From Bombus terrestris (taxonomy: Eukaryota; Arthropoda; Insecta; Hymenoptera; Apidae), in the NCBI RefSeq assembly GCF_910591885.1, contig NC_063279.1:682001-746000 (forward strand): 64,000 bases of DNA, given 5' to 3'. A program made the position numbers and the translations under genes. The notes below the pieces were generated by a model. That model saw nothing but the letters and a program-made list of their open reading frames with translations. It did not search any database and was not told the origin of the DNA. Positions 25,401 to 40,754 of this stretch are shown here, piece by piece; position 1 is the stretch's first letter; each line of letters starts with the position of its first letter.

Positions 25401-28400
25401 TTTTCATTCGGCAAATTTTTATTGGAAGTCGTGTTTGTTCGGAACCTTTAAAGACAAAACAGCTTCTTAGAGAGCGCGTGAATTTGATATCGCCATTCCG
25501 CTCTTTGCCTACTTTAAACTAGATGTGTTTTATTATTCGCAAGAGTCGACTGTAAAATTAGTCGTTAAATCGAATGTTGATAAGTAGCGCAAACGTCTCT
25601 CCCATTTTTACGTAGCCATATCTTAAAGATCAATTTTTGGTGATCAGTCTTAATGAAATTGAAATTTAGGTACACTTCTTGATCTTCTCGTTAACATTTA
25701 ACAATTTAGTTTTGCGATAGTTTAAACGTCTATTACCGAATCAGCTTTAGAAAATGTTGATTTTCATCGATAGTGCTTGAAAGACCATTGGCAAAGTAAT
25801 CGTATTAAATAGAATTTCTTGTCTTCGGTAAATTAGGATAACATCGATCGTAGACAGCAAGATGACTTTGTTTTCATCTTTGAGCGCGTTCTCGAATGAG
25901 AATAGTTGAAACGAAACTTGTTCGTAAGCCTTGTTGCCAGCCAAATTTACCGTGCAAAGACGCGTAAGAGGATCTCGTTTAAGTTTTTCGCTGGGCGAAC
26001 GAGTTTTTCGAAGGGTCGTTTTACGCAGGCAGAAGTCGATCCCGACAGATATTTCCGGCGAACGACCTTGCCCGACTATCGTCTCCAACAGGCCAGAGCC
26101 CCGTTACGGTACACTCGAATTACATCCGTCAACCGACACTCGCGATACGACTCCGTTTATCGGAACTCCATTTATTCGGAAGAAATCTTAATTACTTTCT
26201 TCTAGACACGTTTCTCGTCGTTCCGTTTTCGAGCGATTGTCAGTCACACGTTGCTTACATGTTGTTTTCGGTATCGTATAAATGAGACGGACAGTTGCTC
26301 ATCGATATATTATAAAGTATTATATGTATATTATAGAATATTGGAAGCGCAAAATAAATTTTACCGTACTTTGTCTATAGATAGGAAGTATATCGCTCGA
26401 CCGGAATGGGAGGTTCGACGCGTTTCGGAACCATAGATAATGGGGATAATCGGCAACTCTGGTTTATGTCATTCTCGTTTGTCCTTCGGGTGCAGATAGG
26501 CGGAATTCTATCGTATTCCGCTGACAGGTTAATCCTTTTGATTTTGCTTGAACGACCATGACTCGTTTTAAAATTTCATAAATGCGAATATAACGGTTTT
26601 ATGATCTCGACCGTGTCCTTTATTTGTCAATCTTCGTTCGAATTTCGGGTATCGCGTGCTTTACAAGGGAATAAAAGCTCGTTCTTACCTTCTGTGACAT
26701 CTAGTTTCTGCTTTGACCTCGATCCATTGTAATCGACGAATGGGCATAGTTTTCCACGCGACTTGCTTACCGAACGTTGACTTCTTCCGTCCACGAACTG
26801 TCTGTGATCGATGAATCGAATCCAGTCCGAACGATCGTGTTTTTTCGGATCTTTTCGTTGTTTAGCTTTACACCGTATCACGTAGCACAAGCAAGAAAAT
26901 CCGTAGTATCGATCAAGTTTTTTTTAACGCTGATTAACGTAGCTTTCTTAGTATCGAACTACAAGTTTCATTAAACTCTAACAAATTTGTATCTTTGCTA
27001 TAGAGATGCGTACTTGGGCTTTTTTACGAAGTTTTGAGGAATCTCTTGTCAGTGACCCCGTCGTAATCTCTTCTGGTAGTTTTTTTTAACTTTTTATAAG
27101 AATTTATCACGTAATTTCCACAATCTGCCGCCGAGTATTTCGATTATCGCATAATCAATCAACGATTGTGCAACGGTATTCCGAAACATCTTTTTCGAGT
27201 GATTTATCATTCTTTGTCGAAAGAGACGTTTATCTTTATTAGTCTTCTTAATTACTTGTATCTGTCATCCTAATATCCATAGTGGCAAGATAGGTACTGT
27301 AATTCTGCATTTATTAAATCGATTCAGCCGTTAAAAGTTAACATCTTCGTGTGTTTTCTTCTTCTGTTTACATACATACGAATGTAAAAAGTGGAACGCG
27401 AGAATTCTTTAAAATCTTGAATTAGAAAGTAGTCGCTAATAAACGACACGGCCAGGTACCCTGTGTCAAGTTGGCACATTTTTGACAAATAGAAAGTTGC
27501 GCGCGTGCGAATATTCCCACTCCTCCCAATCGGAATAATATCTCGACACGGTATAAAACATCTAAATCACCGTAAAAATTTAGAATCCAGTCATTTAATA
27601 ATCGTCGACTGCCTGATAATTCGTCAAAAAGATTCTCTTCTACGGGATTGTTTGCGCGCAATTACTTATACGATAGAAATCTATTGATCGATTTCGCTAT
27701 TAGGCAGAGAAAGATCCGTCAGTGGGGCAGAGAAGAATCGGTCAGTTACATTTCTCTTGTAACAGCGGATTGCCAAGCCCGTGAACGGAACAAAGGAGTC
27801 CGGATAGGAAGAAAGATTTCTCTGGTAACAGGATTTCGAAGAAACCGGCACTCGTGCAAAACAGCCTTTCATCAGACCCTTGCTATGTTCTCTCCACTAC
27901 CCGGGTGCCTCGTTATTCACGCGGACTCGCTCCGACCCTTCTTACCTTCTCCTTCCCCTTGAACCGTCTCCTATCTCGAAAAAGAAAAGGAAAAGGGCAA
28001 AGAACGTGTAGAGAAGGAAAGAAAGGCGCGGAAGGAGGGGGGGGGCGTGTATCTATGAACGGTGGCGGTCGTCGGGACTTCGACCCTTTTGTTTCGTAAC
28101 AGAAACTAGTTTGCCGTGTGGCAGATTTCGATCCTCGAAACCGAACAAGTTTCGGTCAATTGCCGACCGACAATGACGCGTGCTTGGAATTGGAAGTCAT
28201 GGCGACCGACCACAGCAGTATGTGCAGTGTACGACTACGTCATGGAAATTTCCTCGTCGTCGAACACCTTTCCTCCCCTCTACGCTCGCTTTCGCGTTCT
28301 TTCTTGCCTTTTTCCCCTCCTTCCTTCCTTCCTCCCTCCCTCTCTTGTCGCGGCCCTCTCTATTTCTTGGTGCCCCTTCGTTCGTTATTCCGCCTTCTTA

Positions 28401-31400
28401 ACTTCCATATCCCCTTTCCTTCGGTTTCCGATCTTTTCGCTTTTTTTCCCCCCCGCTTCAAAACCGATCGATGACTTTTTTCAACGAGTTTCGACCGTCG
28501 ATAGACGAACGTTTTCCGCGTCTCCCTTCCGAGAATTTAATTATCATGCGAATGGACTGAAACGTCACTTTTCCGTTCGCTTCAACCGGAACGTCCTTGC
28601 CTCCAAGACCTTCCTGCGAGCATAATTCAACGGCGATCGGCCTATGCTCACGTGCGCGTGTCGAGTGAAAGATTTGCGGAATAACGCTATGAATAACTAT
28701 GCTTGAACGTGTTAATTAACGGAGCTATCCGCGCTGGCAGGTTCCTGCTATGAAACGTAATGGAGCAATTTGTTACGCTGCAAGATTCCGATCCTTCAAT
28801 GTCTCAAGATTTTAAAGCAGTTAGCTCCTATAGCGAATCTTGAACTCTGTCACGGGGATTCCAGATACCATCATTTTCACTATTTCTGGTCAAAATGGAT
28901 TATTTCCACGTGCCAACACCTTACCAGAAAATAGAGAATAATCGCTGCGTCGGTGTCTTTGTTTATCCTAGAAATTTCATTTTATAAATTACATTATCGT
29001 ATTTCGTTCTACTAGTACGAACATTTATAAACGGTTTATAAACAAGGAACTGATAAATTTAGTTGCGAAACTACTCTCTTGCGACGTTAAGTGCCCTGGT
29101 TTTCTTTCGTTCGATGATCGTGTGTATTTTTCTGAATTTTCAATTCACCGTAATTTCCGTATTAATGGTTCGAGAATCGCGAGTGTGGCCAACAAATGTT
29201 AAAACAGATTCGAGGAATTCCTCTTATTTTCAAAAGTCGGTCAAGTACGCGTATGCTTAACGTACTCGAAGTATCTGGTTCAATGACTATTTACTGCGTC
29301 CGTGACTTCGATCAAATTTTTGTAAAAGTAATTCGAAATTCGGATTCGTTTAATCGTTCGATTCCTTGAATTTCCCACCGAATCGCGATTTATACGTTGT
29401 TCGATGAAACGACTGAACGAAAGAATGTTTTAATTTTACGACGACGTTCGTTGTTTCCTGTTCAGAACGGCAGTATCCGCTGTGATTATTCGCAGCGCGA
29501 TGCTTTGCTGTTTTTTGACGATTCGAACAATAAAACGAACATCCGTCATCGTCAGCGTTTTTTCCTCTTTCTTCGTTATTCGTCAATTCTTCTCCATGGT
29601 CGTTCACGAGTCGCAAGAATTGCCTCCTTTTTTTCCTCGAAGATGATTTCAAAGAATTGCGTTCGTTTTTTTTTTTTTTTTTTTTTTTAGAAAAGGCAGA
29701 ATAATTTAACTCTATCGCGCAATTCGCTTCGTACATTTGATATTTAAACATTTTTTCCAATATGGTTCGTATCGTGAGAATATTTACGGCGAGATCTTGA
29801 GAATCTGTTTTCTCTCGTTCGACGTTAGCGTAAAACGGAAGATGGAGGTTCGTTAAAAAGAAAGTTCGCTTGTACATTATGAATCACCGGTGACCTACGC
29901 GGCATTTCTCTCGGATATCCTAACGTAAACATAATCGTGTATTAAGAGAGAAATTGCTTTGTAATTGCAACGAGTCTTTGGTGAACCAGTTTCACTCGTT
30001 CCTCTGGATATCAAACGATAAAAGACTCGTTAAGAACGTTCGCTTCCGGTATACTTTACCATAAAGTAGTTGCGGTATATCAGCTTATATCCGAACGAAC
30101 GAACGAATTTAGAATTTTGCACGTGACACGAATTTTTGCAAAATCTGCAATTTCTTACGCAAAGCGACCTTATCTTGACATACACCGCTGTACTTGTCGA
30201 TTTCCTCGTCGAAAGATGAATATCGTTGAGAATAAGACGTTGGATCTTACTCGTATTAGCCATTCGTGGCCCATGAATAACTCGCACGACGCAAATCGAA
30301 ACAAACTCTCGCTACAACGCACCTACGTATAATGTATTTACTCGTGTTGTGCGTGCAGGTTAAGGTTAGATAAGAACCGGTGCTTCTAATATAAATTTTC
30401 CACGGCGCCAGATGATTCATCCAGCTGTGTGCGTGTTTAGCCGCCAGTCACGTGTATAATTTCATCGAAGTACGGAGAAATCAGTAGACGCGCAAGTGCG
30501 TTTCATTCGTTAGCGGAAAATTTTCTCGCCTTCTTAGTGTTACGTCGCGCAAGACATCGGCACTCCATCCCGCGTGGCTTGACAGTCTTCGAACCCTCGA
30601 TAGGCTCAAGGACTCACCATAAACTTAAACTCCTAACTGCATTGTTCGTACATATGGTTTAAGTCGAGCTGTTTACCCGAAAAGACTCTCTAATCCTAAA
30701 AGTGTTTTCGGTTGGTTTTTAGAAAGGTCCTTGGGTTCTATTGGGCGCTCTTAAGAATTACGGAGAAGCAGGTATTTTCCCATAAACAATGTCGCCCATG
30801 AACCACATTGTTAGGAGGCTTCTTCCTCCTATCTTCATTCCCAACATTGGTCATAACCAATCGGCATCGCGGATCATTGCCTAACTAAACCTAACGCTTC
30901 GTTCAAAGGGCACACCTGTACCGAGCTTTCCTCCGTAATCACATCAGAACGAACTTTAGAGTTCCTACGGCTCTCACTACGGCTCCTACTTCTTCTATTG
31001 TTTCTACGCCGTCAGGAGGGTCAACTGTACCGGTTCTCATAACCAACGAACAGTCAAAGTCAACATATACACGGATTCTCTCATCTACGAATGATCCTTT
31101 TCTTCGTCACCTGTATCTTAATCAACGGCGTTACTAATTTGTGCGATTGTACAAAGTGTTGAAAATATACATTTTTATAGCCCTGTGAATCGCAGCGTTG
31201 TACTACAACAACCACACCCCTATTATCCTAACCGAAATAAGGGGATCGAACTATTCGTGGTGTCGATTATTACAATCGTAACGGGAATTTACGACTGCCG
31301 TTGACGCGCTTTCTCTCGAAACTACACTTAGAGAGACAGAAATTGCGGAGACAGTCGTTGGTCGTTCGAAAATCCATAGCAAATAATTTCAAAACGTAAG

Positions 31401-34400
31401 ATTATCGAAAAAGGATTTAAAGGCGGATCGATTTATTCACGATGTTTACAATACCCTTTTATCGCGCGTTATGCGGTCTAGTATCGCGGAGAACGTCGTG
31501 CACAGGAAGTAGATCCGTTCGTACGCATACAATAGCAGGAACGACCCATCGATTCGAAAAACGTATCGAGACTTGTTTGTATCGAGTTAGAATTGCGTAA
31601 CCCGTACGCTATATTATCAAAAATAAATACAGAATTACGTATAGTATAAGGAATTTTTTAACATACCGGAAAAGAGCGTCTAAATCAACATATACGATGG
31701 TAAATAAAAAATTAAGCGCACATCCGAATGCTAAATTTGGATAGCGTTACATCTTCCTATATATGTACGCGTGTTGGTTCACGCGTAAAGAATGATGTGC
31801 GATGTCGATAAAAACTTCGCCGTACCTTCGAACGGAGAGGTTCTCAAATGAACATTTTTCCGCTTTTGTCTTTAATTCGTAGCTGGATTTCCTAAATTCA
31901 GTCCTGGTCAGTTTCATTTTGAGAATTTCTTTCTTTTTTGTCTTTCTTCGAGACGCGTGACAAAGATACATAAAATACGGCAACTAGACGTATACAATCG
32001 CAAGACTATGCAAAATATTCGATGTAAAATATCCATTTAGATTTCATTTCTTTATTGGAAAAAGTTTAAATTTATACACAGATTCGCCGATATTCTACGA
32101 TCGATATAACAATTCCCTAGGTTAGGGAGACCAAGTCTTCGGGGGTGGTTTCGTCTGGAAGAAAAGTTGGGCGGCACTGGTGGAAACAATCGCGTCTCTC
32201 CTGTTCTGCAAAGCACGGAGGAAGGTATATTAACATAACAGTACCGGTACACCTACGCGTGGTCGTGTTTGCAAAGGGTGGAATATCGCCGCATAGGCAT
32301 CGCGAGTGGAAGGAGGGGCGAGTTACCGAGTTCGATCGTCGACCAGGGCGAGTTCACTGGTCTCAAGTAGCAGAAGTCACGCGAGTACACGTCTAGAGTT
32401 TGGAGTTTGTAGACTCCCATGCGAGGCACGATACGCGGAACACGTGTCGCACATACGTACGTATACAATCGCACGGTGAACGTAGCGAGACGAGTAGTCT
32501 TACACTCGCTGAATACATCTTGCGTTATGAAATTGGAATATTTCGGTAGACCGAAAACCTATTATACTACGCGTATTATCAAAGTAGAATCGATAAAAGG
32601 TAATTAGCGGGCTGAAAACCGTAAAGGTGTCTACGAACGTACTACTATCTTTTAATCTTTTACTTTATGCTAGTTAAAACGTTCCTTGCGCGATTGTTCC
32701 TTTGAGTTGTAGCAATAGAATTTCTTCGTTTGGCTGAAATTTGAAAAAAGGTAAAGTAAACTAAAAAAGGTACTCCCTAGCAACAGGAAGCGAAACATCT
32801 CTATGAAGAAAGAATTATAGACATTCGCGGTTTACGTCTGGCAAGGATATAAAAATTCTACGGTGGATGTCCGATCTGAATCATTCGCGACCATTACCTC
32901 GTCATTGTGTCGAAATCACAGATTACGGACGATCTACTCGGCAAAAAATGAAATATATTCCTAGGATGGGTGTTGCGAACAGCGTATGCCCACGCGACAC
33001 GAAACAAAGAGACCGCCGTAGGTGGTCAATGATTTCGTGCGATGCATAATACGAACCGCGTAGTGGGTCATCGATGTACACCATGGTACGTAATTCGTCA
33101 TGAATCATCGACGACCTATGCAATTCGTAATTATGTTATTCATACGTCGTGATTATGTAACCGTCCGTTAATTCTTATTACCAGCACTTTAGACGCTATA
33201 TGGAAATACTTGTATAATTATACCTCGAAACCAGTTACACGATTCGTTAAGCGTTATGGATCATGAACTTCTTATCAGAGTACTTTGGAATCTAGATGGA
33301 GATCAGCACCAGGAGGATTATTTCGATTTGACTGTAACTACTTGGAATTAAAGCATCGGAAAATGGTAATCGTCGATCGTGCTGTTCGATCGACTAACTG
33401 CTTAAAGCGAAATGCAAAGAACGTTACGATCTTCCTGTCAATCCACGCTTATTCGCGATCATAATCGAATAGGTGACGGAATCGAGAAACTTGGAAAAAG
33501 TGGAGTTAATCGGGCATGGCACGCAAGAGGCTCGATTATCAAAGAACGTATATAAATGTATATGTATGCTCGATATAAAAATGAGTTTAGCTCGATAAAA
33601 ATGAGATAAAGCGTGGAATGGGCGATCCGCGGCTCGATGAATCGATCATTGGAATTGGAAGCGTCGTTAATTGGACGACACGCGGCTGTATCCCTAGTGC
33701 CGAGTCCGCAGGACATGATGCAATCGCGATAGAAACGGTTCGCTTCTGTCGGATTTATCTGGCGTTGTAATCAAATTAAAAAGGTCAATGCTAACCAGTT
33801 TACGGACGCGTTCGCGTCTCGACGCTCGCGGTGCACGCGATTCAGCGGCGAAGGCAGTCGAGAATAGCAAAGTCGAAGCGGCGCGCGCGTCAGACCGTCG
33901 CGTCACGCGTGCGTCGCCTCTGTATTCGTTGTCCGTCGCCGCCTGGCCGCACGATCTGGCGTTCGATCGTCGAGTTCACTGCTCTCCTAGAACTAGAAAT
34001 CACGTGAACGTGTCTCGAGACTGCATTTGGCTATCCTTGCATGCGCGCCCGATTTATGTATAGGGTGACTCCATAAATATCGTTGATCGCGTTGCCAACC
34101 AAATCCCGCACGCTTTACACGCTCTATCGTTGATTTCCAACGAAATCCTGCCTCTCAAAGGTTCGTCAAAGGTTTTCGTCGGTTCGAAGAAAATCTTACG
34201 ATTGTTAGAACGTACTGGTCGATCTCTGCTTTTTCAAATAGTTTCGTATAGAAATTGATCGCATCTCTTACGTTTAAGGAATTAGAACAGGCATATATTT
34301 TCCAATCTCTCTTATTCGCTATGCAGTCTGATAAAACGTTAGAAAAGTAGAAAAGAGAAATTGCCCTCGCTGTGCAAAGAAACATAGATTTAGATTTCGT

Positions 34401-37400
34401 GGATCTTGGAATTTAAAATCTTATAAAATAGAGAAAGAATAGGTTTTTAGAATGCGATAAATATTTGGCAATGCGTCGACTAATTTTCCGTTAAATTCTC
34501 GTTGAACGCAACCAGTTGCTGTTTTGCCGCGCGTAATCGACCGCGTCGATCAACGCGCTATTATTTTATATCGACGATATATTTTACGCATAGTCGATCG
34601 TCGCGCAAAATCGAGAAAAAAGAGTCGAGATTCGCGTATCAAGTACCAGTCCAGACACCGTTCGACCATTTATTTAGAGCATTTTTTCGCGCCGATAAAA
34701 AGTTCTTGCCGCGTATCAGATAACGATAGCGATTGCGCCATTCTACGTGCGATTGATCGATAAATTCACCGAGGGAAATGCAGTCGATATCCTTGCCGCG
34801 ATAGAAACTCATATAGACGTACCTTTATCCGATAAAGCGAATACATTTTACGTGGATAAACTTAACGATACGTTTACGCGTCCCACACTCAAAGGAAAGG
34901 AGTTGCAGGCCAGACAGATCGATTGCAAAGTGGATTGTATGAATTTATCGGATGCGTGACTATCAAGTGCTATATAAATGCCGATTGCGTAAAGAATCGC
35001 GTAATCGATCATGGTTTTGTAATTAAGCTCTAGATTGAGCGAAGATAGTCGCTTTTGGAACGATATTCATCGTCGCGAGTTTTATAACAGGGCTTGAGAC
35101 TATTTTTGAATATTACGTTTCTTGTAACTAGGATTTATTCATGGTCGAATCGAGCTTTTTTCATCGTTAAGGACGCGTTCTGCGAAAACCGTTCAAGTAG
35201 CAGATATTTAAAAGAATATCGTTTTCAATAAATAGCTGAACCAATAACGAACGAATAATATCGAAACGATTCAGAATCAAGTAGCTTTTGCTGCATTTCC
35301 AGTAGCTTCGAGATTTATCCCTGGATTCGCGAGATATCATTTCCTAACAATTGCTCAAACAGTAGATTAAACAAGTGTACGTAACAAAGATTTATTTCCA
35401 AGTTTTACATATCGGCAAGGTGTTAAAGATTTTACGTATTTTTGCTTTCCGAAAGTTTCAATGAGAATTCTTGCTTTTGCGAATGAAACTTTTTTCGTTA
35501 TTCCCTTAAAAATGGCTTTACGATTTTACGAGAAGCGACGGATGATTTATAGGTGTTGAACGTACATTCGTGCGGTTTACTCGAGATTAGATAAGCACCT
35601 CGTACCGCGAAAGATAAAAGTGAATGTCATCGTTCCGTATGTAAACTTGCACGTGTCACAACGATGTTATAATCGCGTTCTTCGCAATTTATAAGATCGA
35701 TCTTGTGACAAGTGTTCGCGATATTGCGAAATCCCATATTTCAATAAGAATGTCACGCATACTTTTGTCTCTTTTCTACTAAAAAATTTGATATACGTCG
35801 TACTGTATAAGTATGTCATTTTTATTGCAAACGCACCGCAAGGACGCGTTGCGTAACTCTGGAATCTTTGGTCGAAACGTTTATCTACGAGAAATAGACT
35901 GCTAATAGATTTGCTTTTAAATAGAGACTTTAAAGATTTAGGGATTCCTAATAGGTTTCCATTGGCAAAAATTCATCGGTTTATTTTTCCTTTTACGATC
36001 CTGTAGCCGTTGATAACAGTCGTCACGATTGGCCTAAATTAAAACGTCGGTACGAGGTCGTAATCGATCCACTTGTTAATACGCTCGTTAACTTTTTACT
36101 TTCAATTCAGCTGGTTAAACCAAAGTCGAGAGAAACGTTGGTTGAAACAGTAGAAATGGACAGATTCGATTTTCTCGATGCTCGTCGTTATCGATTCAAA
36201 CTCGTTATATTCTATTCAAGAAGGAAGAAGAGTAATCTTGTAACGTCAGCTTTCCACGCGTCGTTATTCGCTAATATTTACGATCGACTAAGACGACTAG
36301 GTGTACGATTAATTTATTCAGCAGTTTCTTGGCAGTAATCTATGTTTCTTGAATTCGTGTTATACGTACTCGTAATCGTTCTACGTAAATGGCGAACAGC
36401 CGACTAACGGAAAATTTCGATCGGTCGATCGTTTCTTTGATAATTTGTGGCCAATAAGATCGTACGGCGGTTGACGAAAGTATTCGTACACTTGGCGCAG
36501 AAATTCGACCGTTAAGGAATTTGTAGGAATGTGCGAATACCTTGGTAATAAGTGGCCGTATAAAGACGAAACGTGCGTGTCCTAACGCTTATGAACGAGG
36601 GTGTAAGGTCACGATGTTGTGTTCGCTTCTGGCCAAAAGCACGCGATCGAATCAAGAAGGTCAATGCTGTTACGGAGCAGGAGCACCGCAGCGGCATAGC
36701 AGCGATTCATCGTGTATCCGTGTGGTGTAACCGGTAATTCAGGGGCAGAAGGAGCAAGAGCGTGCACAGTGCGCAGCCATCCCACGCGTGATCCATGATC
36801 GCGCGTCGGGCCCGAGATGAGGATGTGACGTTACTCTCAGATTTGTTAATTTGTTATTGCGCTGGCCGCGGTTGATTCTCGCATTAAAAGAAGCACGCGT
36901 GCGCATGTGCCAGCCAACGACTCGTCATTGAATCACGCTGATTCAGCGAACGATCCGCCCCGAATCGTAGACCTCGAAATTAACACCGAATCAGCAACCG
37001 ACGACACCTTGGATCACGCGCGCGCGCAATCTCGTTCGGTGAAACGAACCGTCAGATAGCGACAGGTTTATTATTCCACTTCTGTTTGATCGTTCGAGAA
37101 TCGATCGTTCGAGGAGGAACGAATCGCTCATCGACGTTTGACCTCGATCGTCGTTCCTTACGTTCGTATACGATGTATCGACCGATCGATGCGAGAGTGG
37201 AGCGTTTCTTCTCTCCGTAAGTCATGCTACGCTTCTAATTGCCGCTGAAAGATCGGTCATTGGTCGCTGGATAAATACGTTCGATATTTCGTTGCTTGTC
37301 CATTTATTAGCTATCGTTCGTCTTTATGCTCCTTTTTCTAATTCGCAGTAAACGGCTGTTGATCTTTATCCGTAGACTCGATCGACATTTTGATAGTTTC

Positions 37401-40400
37401 AGCTTTAGATGGTCGAACCGCGATCCGAATGATAATACGGAAAGATTATTACAATCGGATCGCGACTGCGTCGTTATCGAATCGTTATCGTAAATCAAAG
37501 CCACTGAATCGGTATCCCTTTCGCTGCGAATGCTGTGACTAATAAAGACGGCGCGACATTGTACACTTAATCAGGAACTTGCTTAACGTTTATCGCCGTT
37601 AAATAAACGTTCTCGAGACGCGATGTTTGACTTTAGTAGCGCCGTTGCATACGTCGTGTATGATTTCTAAGCCGATGTAGCGACTTCTTAGGACGCGCCG
37701 TGTCCCCGAGCGTCCTCTAGATCGTTGCTGCGGTATAGAACGAAGGAATTTTTGCCTACAACCGCGAACGATTCCCAGGCTGATCAAAGTCGCGAAACAG
37801 GTGACGGGGAAGCTTCCGATCCAGTTTGTTGTCCCGTGGCGGTAATTTGTGTAATTGCGCGATATCGATGCACGGTTGACGCGACGAATGCCCGCGCGCT
37901 TGTCATAATATCCCGATTTATGCGGACGTGTTTGTTCGTGCATACTTTAACGTCAACGACGCAACGATCATGGTTGATTAGCCTTCAAGGACTTGGGGAA
38001 AAAGGCCGCGTCGGGGCAGACCCCTCTTTCGATATCTCGCTCGTCCGCCTTGTTTCGTCATTTTCTCTGCTCCTCCGTCGAACCGTTCAACACTCTGCTT
38101 CGATCCCTCTGTAATACCCTCAGCAACGCAGCGTGCGTCTTTACGAAGTCATTGAAATACGTTGTCTGAATGTTCTGGCTATGTTTCCGTCGATTGGACG
38201 AACGGAGGAAGCAACGATTCGACGAGATTCATCGAGGATGCGTTAAATATACGGAAGAGCAATAATTGCAGAGAACTTGTGAAGTAGATTGTTTCCGATT
38301 TACCGTGTATTTATTATAGCATTTCCGTATCATTTCGTTGTTACTTAGTAGCGTTCTGTACGACTGTAAGATAGTATCGTTACATTATGTGCCGATACTT
38401 TTTGCATCGAATGTAGGTTTGACATCTTAATAAGAGATATAATCGAATATAAAGACAGAAAGGAAAAAATATATAGCGCTTGAAAGAGAAACATCGCGGT
38501 ACCGAAAAGACACGTTCGCGTGTCGCGTGGATCACGTTGTGGCGCCATGCCACTAAAAAATAATCTCGCAATACGTGCCAACGGTTCGCGAGGCTGCGCA
38601 GCGTAACCTATGAATTCGAAAGGTACACAAGAGCTATAACCGCGTTTCATAACATCGTTAAATATTTACGAGATGCGGTTCAATAGCGAACCAGTTCGAC
38701 CGACTGTTATGTATATAATGACGCCGACTTTTCACATCGTTAGCGATGTTCGAAAATAAACAGAGCAGGGCGCTATTATCGCTACGTTAATTCGTTGAAT
38801 AATTACACGTATATTATTTTTGAAACAGAAAGCGTATAATTACGACTGTTTTCCTGGATTTAGAAAATCATGTTTACTTTGAATTGCGCGTGTTTCCTCG
38901 AAACGTACGTTCGTAGGATTCTCTCTTAAGTATACCGTATTAATCGCGGTCTTACGATACCAGGACAAAGTACAAAAATATCCGTACGGATCGTTTTAAC
39001 GTCGTAAACCCGTAAAATGGTTTGTTCGACGGAAAGCTATAACGCCTTTCGTGTTTCTTTCTCGTTGTAATTTTGCTATTCGAAGCATGCTGAATCGACA
39101 TGCTGAAACGTAGAAAATTGGTACCACAAACTGTACTACGTGCCATAACGTCGACGCGTATTCGTATTTCCGATTAAAATCGAAGAACGGTCGGTAATTT
39201 TCAGCCGTTTTAACGAGAGAACCGGGCAATGCCTTTGAACGGAATGTCGCGAAGACGGCTGGAACGAAGCAGCAACGACCGATCTGTAACACAGTCGACG
39301 GAGGACCTAACCCGCGGTGAAAATTCTATTTTCGAAGCATCTCGCCACGAGCTTCTCCGAATGTCTCGAAACCGTAGGTAGCATTCTCGTCTCTCGATGA
39401 AGATAATTCCATAGGTTCGTGATGCGTGGCCGCTTTCTACGGCTAATTTTTCCACCATGACTTAAACGAAAATACGCAAGTCTCGTTTCAGAGTTAAAGG
39501 TACGGAGTAAAGGAAAATCGTAGAAAATTCTAATTTCTATTATATAGGTACTTTAAGAGCGAAATCGTTTGTTTCGAGTAGATCGAAGTATCTTACACGC
39601 AATGAAAAGAAGTTTGCGAGGTAGCAGAGAAGAGTTGGCTTTACTTAGGTTTAGACGAATAAGACGCGACATCCTCCTCCGTGGAGAGGAGAGATACTCT
39701 CTCGGTCATGGATAACATTTGTAAAGCGACATTTGTGATCGTTCCATTTGCAGCGGCAGCAACTGGTTCTATTCACTGTTAAACGAACTAAGTGGCAGAC
39801 TGCCGGTGTAAAGGATGAGACGCACGTTAGCTATCGTTTCACGAGGATATGCCTATAACGTCGCGTAGAAAACGTTCCCTTTCTTATTTCCTTCGAGTCA
39901 TCGAGGTCTCCCTTTTAGGGAGAGAAGTAATCGACCGACCGAGTCGTTGAATCGAGACTTTTCCGCTTGTGTTTGCGGGTGCTTTCCCTACAAACTTCTA
40001 AGCGTCGAGTGGCTGTTGTTTACGTTCTATAATTTGTATAATATGTATATATATAAACAACAACACCGATCGATCGCGAGTAGTGTTTATTCCTTGGCAT
40101 ATCTGTATATTTGCGCGCGACGGGAGAGTTTGATATCACGGAAATCTTGGATAAACCTATTAACGCGTTTCTTGGCAAGCGACGTTTGTCAATCTCTAAC
40201 GCCGTTGCATAACTGTCCGAGATCGCGTTTTGCGAGCCACGATGTATTTCTTTCATATCGTGTCAACCGATCGCAATTCGGAACAACGCTTCTACACAGG
40301 ATATGCACGGCTCTCGAGGCGAAAGCTACTCTAGCGTGTTTTCGCGGTTATCTTTAGGGCACGCTATATCGTTCCGGAGTTAAAATAGATTCGAACAGGC

Positions 40401-40718
40401 TAAAGCGCGACGAGCGACGCAGGACGACAAAGTTCTTGACACTCGAGCGCATCGACAAATTGACAGGCGCCTCTGCCAATTTTATTCCCACTGACGAAAC
40501 TGGCGCTCGTGAATTTATTTTATCCGCAGAAGACGTTTCAACGACAATTTATCGTAGATCGCAGGTGCAAAGAATCGGAGAAACGTCGCTCGCGTTCTCG
40601 CGATTATGCACTCAACTAGGAATACTTAGTTTCTACTATAATGAATTTAGCGACCTTGGCACTAGGAATATTTCGAGTTTGCAAATATCGTCGTGAAAAC
40701 TCTATTCGACCACACTAC

Positions 40719-40754
<36 letters not shown>

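Noticed and set aside
28116..28625. 169-codon open frame in intron 1
   Set aside because: Pyrimidine-rich repeats produce serine, proline and phenylalanine runs; no splice sites, no family.
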